64,000 bases of DNA from Byssothecium circinans. Lineage: Eukaryota > Ascomycota > Dothideomycetes > Pleosporales > Massarinaceae. The translations under genes and the position numbers were made by a program. The number at the start of each line of letters is the position of its first letter. Within the stretch, counting starts at the first letter, position 1. The notes beneath the pieces were generated by a model, which was not told where the DNA came from, made no database searches, and saw only the letters and a list, made by a program, of their open reading frames with translations. The DNA lies in contig ML976985.1 in NCBI GenBank assembly GCA_010015675.1, forward strand, positions 528,378 to 592,377. Direction: 5' to 3'. Below, in pieces: positions 1 through 11,200 of this stretch.

Positions 1-647
1 GTTAAGGAAGCTTTTAAAAAGAAAAGGTAGTTAAAGAGTTATATAACTTTAAAGTTGCTTATTTTCTTTGATTTTCCTAGTAAAAAGCGGCGCATTACGC
101 GCACGGATACGTTTACATCTCGCGCTAATGATTTCGAAACCTAGGACGACACCAGTTGACGACGACACCTCTTTTATGACACCTACTCTGCATCGTGCGG
201 AGATAAAAAAGACGACGTATATCCTCAACAGGCGCCAGTATCTGATTCATACGTTGTGCCTTCTATCATACTCCAACATCATTCTATGGAAAGTGCCTCG
301 CGATCGAACAGTACCGGAATCGCAACTTTATACCCAGAGCGCTATTATGCACCTTAACGACAGTATTTTGGCGAAGTAAATGAATAGGCGATGTCTTAGA
401 GATTCGGACGCTCATATGAGAAAAGCATTGTTTTGGCCGGGTCCTAGGAAAGAAACTAAAACTTTGAGGGACGCGCATCTTCCACCGAAGAAAAGGACCA
501 AGGAGAAAAAGGCTCAGAAGCTGCAGGGGTTCAACTGGTATGAAAAGGTCAGCGCATTTTATTCGATATTCCCGCAAAAGAAGGAGAAGTACCTAAGTCG
601 ATACGATCTCAATCGGTCCAATCCAATTCGCAAATCAAGCTCGTGTC
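1..647. other. Left-edge region, no supported gene
   Basis: The first ~90 bases are AT-rich and include the 12-base palindrome AGTTATATAACT within a longer imperfect palindrome. The remainder has average composition. Open frames here (for example 68-379 and 380-853 on +) have no recognisable motif or codon-usage support, and the second overlaps the ankyrin pseudogene antisense. It may be the edge of a transposon lying to the left, but nothing proves it. Confidence 0.4.
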
Positions 648-1500
648 CTAGGACTGTACCATCTTTTCTTTTCCTTCCGCTAGAGCAACTTCCCTTGCCG
701 TCACCCCTTCACCATTTTTCAGATCTTGCCTCGCGCCACGAGCTAACAAGAAGTGTACAAATTACTCTTGATCATGCTTCACCGCAACATGGAGTGCAGT
801 GCCCACAATATCATCCTCATCCCCATCCAGATCCAAGTCAAAGACTTCATTGATATCCGCCCCACGCTCCAGCAGTATTTTTGCGGAATCGATGCGGCCC
901 TCCTCTGCCGCACTGCTCAAAACCAACGAACCCTGGATTGCCGCATCGTGATCAAGCAGAGAGATCATGATGTTTGGCGAGGAGAGTGAGGCCGTCTTCA
1001 TGAGGAATGAGTCAAACGGGATCCAGTACCTGCCGTTCGGATCCACGCCCTTTTCGAGCAGGAAACGCACCATGTCAGCTTTATGGTTCAGGATGCTATC
1101 GCGAGCGATGGTCCCATCTTTTCTATTTCGTGGTCGACACTAAGGCCGAAGTCCATGAGCGTCTGCATCATCCGTGATTGACCCCCCGTGGCGGTGCGGT
1201 AAACGACGAGATCTAAAACCCCGGCGGAGCGCCATTCTCGAGGAATATCTTCGTACTTGACCCCGATCTTTGGACCCTAGGGTGAATCCGACTGCATGTT
1301 CTGTGGAAGGCTAGTCATGAGGTAACGGAGAATATCGGAATGGCCGTGGTGAGCGGCTGCTGCCATGGCTATCTTCAGCGGAGGGCCAATCTCCTTTGGA
1401 ATGCCATTTGCGAGGAGGCGAGGTGCGTAGGCATTGACTTCTGCGAGGGACCCTTATGTACATACCTTGAGCAATGCTCGACCAATGGTGCGGGCAGACA
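648..1500 (-). pseudogene. Decayed ankyrin-repeat gene
   Basis: Reading the minus strand from about 1500 down gives ankyrin-like segments: a repeat around 1310-1460 (with HHGHSDILRYLMTSL), one at about 1020-1090 (ADMVRFLLEKGVDPN), one at 870-960 (IDSAKILLERGADIN), and one at 690-800 (TALHVAVKHDQE, then FVHFLLARGAR). They are broken by an in-frame TAG near 1279, a frame change near 1110, and a TAA at 762-764, after which the same frame continues as ankyrin sequence to a TAG at 648-650. The 762-1073 piece alone has an open frame, but its ends are the lesions. Ankyrin repeats are protein-binding scaffolds, and in fungi such genes often sit beside HET and NLR genes. The true 5' end is not identified. 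Confidence 0.7.
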
Positions 1501-2137
1501 TTGATGCTGTAGCTATTCTCTCTGAGTTGTGGGTCTAAAGATGCTCCAGTGGAATTGTGAAAGTACTGGTCGCAGGATGCACTTAGGTAGTATTTTTGGC
1601 GATTTGGATGGTGTACTGTTCCTGGGAATTTCGGAATTCACGTATCGGTCAATACATCAAGTGGAGATGTGGGCTGTATATGTTGGTCAAGACGGCACGA
1701 CGTTGGCGGCTGAGCTTACCTAAGACACGCAACCCCATCGCGGCGTAAAGTTGTAGTATTTTATCCACATTAGGAAATACATACATCGGTGAAGAAAATG
1801 GATGGAAGGTATGCAGCGTCGGAGACCAATATCTTGTCCGTCCAGAGAGCTATTGCCATAGCGATTGCTCCGTGGAGTACGATTAGCAAAAAGTAAACGC
1901 ATTACGTTTTCCATCATGAAAGCTGGTCAAACTGATGGGTGGGTGGGTTGCGCCTCGATGGTCGTGGGCACTTGCCGTCCGGGGTCCCTTGCCACCATCG
2001 CGGTTGCTACACGCGCTAGGCCTGCCAATTCACCTTCACCTATTTCTCTCCCCCATCTCTCACCTCTGGTCTCCTAAATCGTCGACTCCACCTCTAGAAA
2101 GGACCTCACAACTACCATCTGCCTCGTGCTCTCAACA
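1501..2137. other. Intergenic, promoter side of the BTB gene
   Basis: No coding signal was found. The last ~120 bases before 2138 are C/T-rich (runs such as CTCTCCCCCATCTCTCACC), which is usual for a fungal promoter and leader. The open frame at 1529-1723 (+) has no recognisable features. Confidence 0.4.
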
Positions 2138-3593
2138 ATGACGTCTCCAACTCCTCGAAAGCGACAGAAGACCGCCAACGGTGATACCAATGCTCGATAC
2201 CCATCAAAAGAGGCCATGCTTGATGAAGACTCGCCGCAGGGCAGACCAAAACTCACAATGTTGGAATCAGTGGTCAAGGAAGCGTCCATCGACGGAGCTC
2301 GTAACCATAGCGCTATTGCTCCCACACCAGGCAATGAGCCTCAAACCGACGAACACAGATCTCGCCCTACCCTCGACCTCAATGCCGACGTCACACACAT
2401 CGATCCGAGGGGCGATTTAATCTGCTCCATCATTTCACCTGACGACCCTACGATCTCTGAACGCTTCTTGGTCAGTTCATCGTGCCTACAATGTGCGAGT
2501 GAGAAGTGGGCCACGCTCATCAACAACTCACCTCAGTCCCTAGAGCTAGTTGATGGTCGGAGCACGGAACTTCGCCTGGCTCTCATGCTGTCGCACTTTC
2601 GCCATGAAGACGTCCCGCTGAAACTGTCATTCAAGAGCTTAGTTCAGACAGCCAAGCTCTGTCGGGAACATGATTTACGAAAGCTTTTCCAACCTTACAT
2701 CCGAATTTGGACCAGCCAATGGCTCCGAAAACTTTGCAATCCGGGCTTTGAGGAATGGATCGTCATCGCATATGATTTGGGGTTTCGGGAGATCTTTGAA
2801 GTCCTCTGCCATCACCTGGCGAATACGATAGCCTTCAATGATGCGGGTATGCTCTGCTTCAACCAGCCTGAAGGCAGAGAGAACGCAAATACTGCAGGTC
2901 TACTAGACTTTCCTGAAGACATACAACGTAAGTGTCAAAGCTCTATAAAAATGGGCTATCTACTAAAAACTGGCAGGAAACCTTTCTCGCATTCGCAAGG
3001 TCTATCTGGAACGCATGATACAAACTTGCTACGATATGATCAATACGCTATCCATACCTGATGTCCCTGTATGTAACAGCGGAATTGATGCTACACAATG
3101 CACACAGGTCGCTTTGGGATCCTTCATACATGGCCTGAGAGGCTGCGGTCTGTGGCCTACGCGTCCAAAAGCTACGGACATTCGACTCAGCGTCAACGAG
3201 CTCAGCAAAATGCTAAGCCAGATTCACATACGAAGTTTCCATGGCCAGGCATTCAGTGACTGCACACATCCTGACAAGTGGTTTATTTCGACTCTCCATC
3301 TCTCAGGATCCGATACTCTGATGCTTGTTCCTGGCACGGAATGCAACAATCATTTCGAAAAATTGCCCGAATACGTGCACATGTCAGCACCTTCTCCTTG
3401 GGAGTGCCGACTTGGTATGGGAACATCTCCAGATCTCCCTTGGGGGGTCTCACTACCCTACAAGCAATCGATTGCATGGGGATCTGGACCTGACCATGGT
3501 GCGAACATGGGAGACGTACTCAACGATCCGGATCTAGAGTCTGGGACTGAGACAGAAGAAGACTCAGACGATTTCACAGAGGAGTCCGTGTGA
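2138..3593 (+). CDS. BTB/POZ-domain protein
   Basis: Two exons, 2138-2927 and 2977-3593, with a 49-nt intron (GTAAGT...CAG); total 1407 nt, 468 residues. The ATG at 2138 is the first in frame (the upstream GTG at 2126 is not a start). The N-terminus is basic and polar with a likely nuclear signal (TPRKRQK). A BTB-like fold follows at about residues 85-200: DLICSIIS, FLVSSSCLQCASEKW, then the typical fungal helices HFRHEDVPLKLSFKSLVQ and AKLCREHDLRKLF. The tail is acidic (TETEEDSDDFTEE). BTB domains mediate dimerisation or cullin-3 binding; the partner here is unknown. It converges on the MFS gene with about 250 bp between them. The family call is firm, the role is not. Confidence 0.8.
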
Positions 3594-3839
3594 TACAGGT
3601 GGCAGTCTGTGGAAGATTTCCCTGAAAAGTATGCAGATGAATTTAGGGAGGCGGTCGCAAAAAGGTTTACAGAGGAGTGAGCATAGGTATCAGCCAAGAA
3701 CTGAAGGCCATGTAAGGGGGGGCAACTTACATTAATAAGTGTATAATAATACCAAATGAAGGGATGGATTAGGTACAATATGCTAGGTCGTACTTGATAC
3801 TTCTCGGTAGGTGCGAACCAATTTCAAACCCATGCTACT

Positions 3840-5397
3840 CTACACGTTTCCAGGATCTGCAGGCACAGCAGCTAATCCCTTGTTTCCATTTGCGTCCACG
3901 TCTTTCACTGTAATCACCTCACTACCGACATCACTCCTCTCTTCCTCCCTCTCATCGACCGGCCTCTCGGGGACCAGCGTGGTCGCCACAAACGTACTCG
4001 GCACTGCGACAGCGAACATTACAAAAGCCACAATCAGGTTGACCATGGGCTTGATTTTGATGGCGCCGATACCGAAAGACAAAGCCGACCCAAGTGATTC
4101 AAAAGACCGCATAAGTCCGACGGCAAGCGTGAGAGTTTCGATATCGTCGAAAAAAGCACCCAAGATCCAGTATACGAACATGTAATGGGACTCGTTCATG
4201 AAGCTGCTGGTCGATTAGCAACCGATAAACTCCCCAACAAACGGGAAAACTTACCGAAACAGAACATTAACAGCGAATCCGCGACCAAAACCCTCATTAT
4301 CCCAATCCAAAGTCACCTTGGGCACCGCTTCAGCGTACTTTTTCTCGTTCACAACCTGCCAACCAAAAAGCGCAAACATGAGAGTAGCAAACAAAACCCA
4401 CGTCGTCTTCGCCAGCACCGGCCGACTAATACTCTTAACATCATACACATAGCCCCAAATAACATTCGCCGCCGTAGCCGCGATACCCGAAGACAAAGCG
4501 CCCAGCGTGCGCGCCCTGACGGAGAAGTACTTGGTAAGATAAATGCCCTGATACGTGCCATTCCAATTAAACCCGACCATAACAGGCAGGAGAAGAAAGA
4601 ACCTCTTATCGCGCAGCAGTGCCCACCAACGCCCCACCTCCTTGAGCACAGCCTTGTTCTTCGTCGGATCAGGAACCTTGCGACCATCGCTATGAATGAC
4701 CTTCTGCGGTGGCGAAATCAGCAAAGCGAGCGGGAGCCCCAAGCACTGAAGCCCAATGAGCACAAGATACGTCGCATACCCGACCTTCCCACGCTGTCCC
4801 GACTTCACGTTGAGCGAAAGTTGAATCGACGAGCCGATTAGTTGCCCCAATTCCCGGAGTCCGAGCCATATCCCCGTGAACTTCCCGCGGTCCTTGATAT
4901 CCGCGTATCCCAACGCGATGGCGCCTTCAGAAGCCCACAGCGCGGAGGCGGCGAGACCGCATGTCGCGCCGCCGAAGAGAACGAACCACTCGGTCCCGTA
5001 GCGGTTGTTGACGTAGAGGGAGGCGCTGTAGGGGGCGTAGCCTAGTGTGCCGAGGATCAGGATGGGCTTGAGGCCGTATTTGTTGGCGAGGATGGAGAAG
5101 AGGGAGCAGCCGGGGACCATGATGCCGAAGGTTAGCGCATTGGCGCCGTTGACGAGGTAGGGCTCTTGTTGGCCGCCGGCGCCGGTGTCTGGGGGTGGTG
5201 TTAGTGGGAAGGAGACGTGGGGTGGGGTGGGTTTTACTGTTCAATGCGTTCCAGATTCCGGGTTGGGTGAAGGAGATTAGGCCCACGATTATTACGTTGA
5301 AGAGCGGGCTGCGGTACCATCTTGTGAGGCGCGAGATGGGTTTGATGGGTGCGGTGTCGTGCTCATCTATCTCTGAGTCTGTATTATTCGGAGACAT
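3840..5397 (-). CDS. UNC93-like major facilitator transporter
   Basis: Three exons on the minus strand: 5238-5397, 4255-5188, and 3840 to 4206 or 4203. Introns are 49 nt and about 48-51 nt. The last acceptor is a CAGCAG tandem, so the product is 486 or 485 residues; both are in frame. The ATG at 5397 precedes a hydrophilic N-terminus, then SPLFNVIIVGLISFTQPGIW, typical of the UNC93/DUF895 branch of MFS proteins. About eleven to twelve hydrophobic segments can be picked out, including LVNGANALTFGIMVPGCSLF, GLKPILILGTLGYAPYSASL and the C-terminal MVNLIVAFVMFAVAVPSTFV. The C-terminus is acidic and cytosolic. The substrate cannot be inferred: fungal relatives are annotated only as general transporters. 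It is divergent from the HET gene at 6100. Confidence 0.85.
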
Positions 5398-6099
5398 CGT
5401 GGATGGTTGATTAAAAAGACGGAAAACGCGCAGGACGAAATTGCGCAACCGAGAAGATATCCTCAGTCCTTATATCTCTTTCATCACACAACGCTCCAAG
5501 AAATTGTTCTAGGCACAAGAGCACACTCAAGTTAAGGGTTGACCCGCTTTTCATCGAGAGATACTCACTGCTACTACCATTGGCTGTTGATTTCAAGATA
5601 TTTTCTCGGAAGGTCGAGTTTGGCAAAGTATGGATGGCGTTATGTCAAGCTTCCATGCCGCAATCGGTAATTATAAGGGCGCGCTGCGCGTATATTGCAG
5701 CACGGCTCCAGTGAAGAGTATAAAGTGTACCACCGGCGCTGTCTTGGTGCCTGGGCGAGTTGCATGCGTGCTCGTGTGGATTGGTGATAACATGGACGGG
5801 AGGGATGTAGCTGTACTCGCGCCCCGCACTACCACGCTCAACGGAGCTACCAAGCGTAACACTACTTTTGCCGAAAAGCGGGGCTGCCTAGGATCTCCGT
5901 ATCTATCGAAAGTGCTCTCCGGTGAACTGCCCGCTATCTTCTAGGCACCATCGTTTATAAATACCAGACATCAATACATGCTACAAAAGAAATTATCACT
6001 TTGATATCCTGACGGATCATCTATCGAATATTCTCCACAACCATAAATAACAGCATTGACGAGGACCTGAACGTTAGACAGCGATTTGAGGTACTGAAG
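5398..6099. promoter_or_regulatory. Divergent promoter region, MFS (-) / HET (+)
   Basis: A 702-bp interval between two divergent starts. A TATA-like TATAAATA lies at 5956-5963, about 137 bp before the HET ATG. The 104-codon open frame at 5630-5944 (+) has no family signal and ends just before the TATA, so it is not called as a gene. Confidence 0.45.
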
Positions 6100-7905
6100 A
6101 TGAAGGAAGATCTAAAAGAGTACGAACACCGACCCCTTTCCGCTCCTACGGAGCAGCGGTTCCTTTTACTTGACATGAGTGACCTTGCAGTCGATGAACT
6201 TCGAGGGAAGATCGTACACAAGCAGCTTTCATCCTTCAACCAGTCAGATGACGGTTACATTGCTGCCTCTTATGTCTGGGGAGCTCCTGCGAAACCACGT
6301 CAGATCTTGTTGGACGACGGCAGCTTTCTTCACATCACCGAGAACTGCTTCCTGATGCTACGACGAATCCGAAGCCTAACCGACGGGAAGCCACTCTGGG
6401 TAGATGCCATTTGCATAAACCAGACAGACAATGATGAGAAATCCATCGTAATAGGGCAAATGGCAAGCATCTATAGCCTAGCCGCGCAAGTCGTCGTCTA
6501 TATTGGGGAAGCAAATGATTGCGAAGCGGAAGCACTACAGCTGATCATACGTGCAGACAGCAAATTGGCAATCCTCGCACTCATACCAAAGAGCCAGCAT
6601 CCAGATACACCGGAAGGCCGTGTTGCCAAAGCTGCACATGAGATCCTGGAACGCGCCTGATTCTCCCGCTCTTGGGTCATCCAGGAAGTCATTAAGGGAG
6701 GGGAGCGCGCTACAGTCGTTTGTGGCGCAACTCAGATACGCTGGAAGGAGCTGTGGGGTACTATCTTCTTCCATTGGCCGCGCCGCGCGCATCCCCCGTG
6801 CGTGCCGATGGCAATGAATGCCCGCTTCGGTGGCCGCTTCCAGGGAGAAGATGGCACGTTGCAGCGCCTCCTCCCGAGAATGCGGTACTGCGATGCGACG
6901 GATCCAAGAGACAAAGTCTTCTCGCTTCTTGGCATTGCTTTAGATGCTGAACCTTTACCCAAGCTGGATTACCATATGAGTAAGGAACAGGTTTACACGA
7001 AAATTGCTATATGGTGGATTGAATTCTACGGCACGTTGGAGCTTTTATCGCATGCAGACGAACCAGAAGCCAGGGAAGGTCCTACGAACGCTAAACCTAT
7101 GGCATCTTGGATTCCCGATTGGAGCAGACGCCCGTCTCGCGAGATCCTCGGAGTCTTCGAAAAGACATACTTCCGCGCTGGTGGCCCGAAAGCTGTGACG
7201 TCCTTCCCAAGCACCCCAACGCCCTCGTCAAATCCTATTCTCAAGGCTCGCGGGATGTTCATCGGAACGGCGAATAAAATCATCAGTCATTGCAATCGGT
7301 ATGCTGACTTGATCCCTATATTCCGCGAGCACGGTGGATACGGCTCCGAAGAGGCAAATGAGCAAGCCTTGAGCAACACGCTGTGCCTCGGCTACTCCAG
7401 GGAGTCTGCGCCCTTCACGAAAGACAAATGGCATGTTCTTAAACAATATACGCTGTGGAAAACCACGCATTGCGACCAGGCATGGGAACTCAAAGAAGAT
7501 CGTCATGGCAAGAGAATCCTAGACGAGGAGTATCTCCCTTGTTACGACAATAGACCCATTGATATCAAATACGAAGGACTGTTCAGAACTCGTCGGATCG
7601 GTCGTGTGCTTGCTATAACTGAAAATGGCTTCTTCTGCTTTGCTCCTGATCACTTGAGAAAACAAGACGTTATCTACATCCCCTACGGCTCCTCGATGCC
7701 CGTAGCGCTTCGGAAAGTTTCCGATCATTATGTTGTACTCGGACAATGCTATGTGGCTGGGGTCATGTATGGGGAAGTCTTGCCAGAAGAACGTCTGAAT
7801 GGACAGCCGCGCGGTGTTTGGGGTGACTCGGGAGAGGAACCATTCCCATTTCGCTGCGAATTACCGAAGTTTGAGAATAGAGAGGAGGATATTGAGATAT
7901 GGTGA
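6100..7905 (+). pseudogene. HET-domain gene interrupted by one TGA
   Basis: A single frame of 601 codons is continuous except for one TGA at 6658-6660. The HET (heterokaryon incompatibility) domain is clear at about residues 45-200: YIAASYVWGAP, then LWVDAICINQTDNDEKS, QMASIYSLAAQVVVYIGE, and RSWVIQEV immediately after the stop. In this family the stop position is normally Trp (x-W-F-x-R-x-WVIQE), so the lesion looks like TGG to TGA. Downstream, 415 codons stay open, including ATDPRDKVFSLLGIA, another hallmark of these proteins. HET proteins trigger cell death on non-self fusion. As it stands the gene would give a 186-residue fragment. It could be a recent null allele, a sequencing error, or a readthrough case. 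No intron boundaries fit removal of the TGA. Confidence 0.85.
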
Positions 7906-8289
7906 GAATGACGGACAATAGACCGGCTTTCGTGTCAGGTTTAGTGGGCCGCTATCCGGCGCGATTAACCTTGGAAGGAGAATGTCCAGGAAGACGCAGA
8001 TCATTGAAGCCTCGTCTCGAGACAGACAAACTACAAGACGGAAGCCACCACAAGCGAGGAGGGTCTAAGATAATGCGTTCTGATTGTAGCTACTACCGAG
8101 TCTGCTAGTAGATTCTGACGTTTCGTACACGGCACTCGTACTAGCACCTGCTGATGGTCCCATCAATTATAACCAGTGTCAGAGTTCCACAAGGTAATTA
8201 GGGTACCTCCCGAACGTATTGTATTACTAAACTATCTTAAGCCCTGCTCAGCACTAACAACTGCTATCTGAGAGACTTTCCGCACCCCC
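7906..8289. other. Convergent intergenic, HET / SPRY gene
   Basis: A 384-bp gap between the 3' ends of two converging genes. No gene is seen. It presumably holds both polyadenylation regions; the 7899-8108 frame is not supported. Confidence 0.4.
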
Positions 8290-11200
8290 CTAACTTTGCC
8301 GACCCACCTCATCCCCGACATTACCCTCGCTCTGTGCAGTTGGCTCATTTCCAACTTGTCTCGTCGCTCCCGAAATGTTCCCAGCGGATGGTATCTGCCC
8401 AATACTAAAGCCCCGGTAACCGTCCTCCACGTCTTTTGAGTCTGTAGCTAGCCAAACCGGCTCTGTGCTTTCTTTTAAAGCGGCTGTCCCACTTCTGACA
8501 TTCCCGTCTGAAGTGACTTGCGCGTGCTTCAATTCTGCCCCGAAGGTTGCCTTCACTTTTGTGCCTTCGCTGTCTTGGTCTGCTCTCATCGCAACGCAAG
8601 GGTACAATTGTCCGCGCATATTATCCGGTAGCTTCAAAGCGAATCCTATTACATGTCAGTGGTGATATACTGAGTGACTGGAAAGAGTCATCCTGGTGAG
8701 ATTGCTCACCTATGCTACTCCCATCCATGAAGAATTCGATAGCGCGATATGTGTCTCTTAACACAATTAGGCACCCCACGACATGGCCCGCACTCCAAGG
8801 CGGCCCCGTGTACCCCTCGTCTGCCACTCTGTTATCGAAAACACTGCCATCGTCGGAGTGATATCCACAGCTGGCCGATCCCGTCCAGCCTACATGACCG
8901 TGACTCTCTGAGTGCGGTGAACAGATGCCCATGGATATAGTTCTGTCGATAAGTGAGAAACGGGACCTTGATTGGGGGGGGGGGGGGGGGGTAATAGTAG
9001 ACGCACATGTCAGCGGGGTTATGGATAATCTCCATCTCCCAATAGTATCGTGTCATTTCATAGGGTATGCAAGAATCTGCGCGGACCAAGAATTGAGAGC
9101 CGTTGTTCTTTGCAGATGGCAAGCCGTTTGGGAAAGGGGCTTTCACCACTGCATATCGCGTTAGCGTCACAATCTCTAATACTCACAAAAGCGACCAGGA
9201 GGGCTCACTCAAAATGCATTCGTCAGGTCGGGCCTCAAAGAAGGGGTTGTCAGGTCGTAGAGCCCAGCTGGAAGGTGGTCTATGTTGACGAAGAGGTGAT
9301 GGACTCGTTTCCCCTTTGATATTCAACTTTGTTAGTGCTTGGGGGTTCCCCGCGTACATGGCACAGTCCTCTAGGTTCCAACCATTGGCATCGAGCTCTG
9401 TCGTACTGATGTCAATCTTCCTCTTAATCAACTCGTCGATGATCTCATCATTTCTTCCATGTTCATGGGTCCGTTGGACGCACGCATGGTAAACGCGTTT
9501 CAACATCTGGGTTTGTTTTGCAACTTCCAGCGTCTGACAAAGGAATTTGAAGACCTCTACGTTGCCGCGAAGCGCTGCCAACTCAACTTGAGAACGGCCG
9601 GCATCGTCAGACGAACAAGGATCTGCACGCTTTTTGAGAAGAAAGTTCACGAGGTCAATGTTCCCACGACAATTGGCGTGCGATAACATGAGAGTGACTT
9701 CGTACCCTTGCATCCTAATACGTGGGGCCTTGAACATGTTTTGAATGCGAGGTGAAATGCCACCATCCATCGCATCACGATAGGCATACATGAGCGGTGA
9801 AATCCCAGACTTGTTCCTTTTATGTGGATCGATCGTCTTGAACTTGCCGAAGAGAGTGAGAAGTAAATCCGGACTCTCCTGCCAATAAGCCCAGGTAAGA
9901 GTAGGATCTCCATCTCGATCTCCAAGGTTGGGATCGGTCTCGGGGTATGTGGAGAGGAATTCAGTAATGTCGCTTCGACCGTCGCGGACTGCTTCGATCA
10001 AGGGCGTAGTTCTGAAGCCAGTCTTGGATGTACCGGTAATTTCGTTGACAAGAGATGGATCGGCATCAGCCAAGGTCTTACGCCATTCGCCCGCTGTGTC
10101 GTCAGCCTTCTGCAAAGCGTACATGAAGGCAGACGAGCCATACCAATCCATTCCTTCTATGTGGGCTTTGGCCTCAACGATGGCCGCCACAAACTTCTTG
10201 GCCAAAGGAAGAAGGTTGTTTCTGACGGCGTAGATGAGGGGCGTCTTGTCAAATTTTCCTTGAGGGTCATTCAATGCTCTTGCTTTATCCTCAACACGCC
10301 AACAGCCCCAAAGGAAGTCCAGCATGGCGATGCGCCTATCCATGGGAATGTCCAGCTCTTCGTCGGATAAGCCCTTCCTGACCTTCTTGAGCTTTGCAAT
10401 GTATGCGAGCGCCGAGCGTTTCTGGGAGTCCTTTTTGTTCCAGACGTGTTCTTGTCCAAGATCTTCGATTCCTTTGTCGAACACATGACCTACGAAACTG
10501 GGATCCATACTTTGAACTGCAGTTATCATGACAAGCTCCTTTCTGATCTGGAACTCTCTCTCCAAGTCGTTGCGGAACTTGGGCGTGACTTTCAAGGCGG
10601 CATCCCAGTCGTAGGGTTTCGCATCGGCTTGACTTTCAGTCATGGGCTCATCGCTTTCCCCCGTCGCCTCGGTTGCACCAGCGCTGGCGGTGTGGCCCGA
10701 TACGGTTTCGCCGACTAGGGAGTCTACAATCTTGAGCATTCGGTGCAACATATCGTCGAAGGAACAGTCCCTAGCTTCTGAGAAGGCATCAGCAATCCAC
10801 CGTGCATCCCAGCCTTCATTTTTGACGTGTTCGAAGAGCAACACCAGGACGTCCTGGCTTTTGAGTCGCACAGCCTCTTTCAACATACTTGTGAAGCATA
10901 TCGTTGCAACGCTTCGTTCAGCGTCAGTGCCTTGCGGTCTGGGAACCTTTGGTAGTTTGGAGAGCAGCGTCTTGAAAAGTTCAACGTCTTGATTCCTCAA
11001 AGCGAGCTTTATTGGTGTGTCTTTGCGCTCGTCAGTGATGGTCATTGCTTCGAGATCCTTCTCCCGAGCCATCACTCTAGCCATCAACTGGTTCACGATC
11101 ACCTTCTTCTTATCCACGAGTTCAGGTGGGTCGTATTTGTCCCCGGCACTTACGAGAGCAAAATGCAGAGGCGTGCGCTGTAGGAGCTCATCCCCGGTTT

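Noticed and set aside
4185..4841. A 218-codon plus-strand frame
   Set aside because: It is antisense to the MFS transporter, rich in Arg, Pro and His, and has no motif. The minus strand has clear membrane spans and proper introns.
5630..5944. A 104-codon frame before the HET gene
   Set aside because: It ends in the core promoter and shows no coding pattern or homology-type motif.
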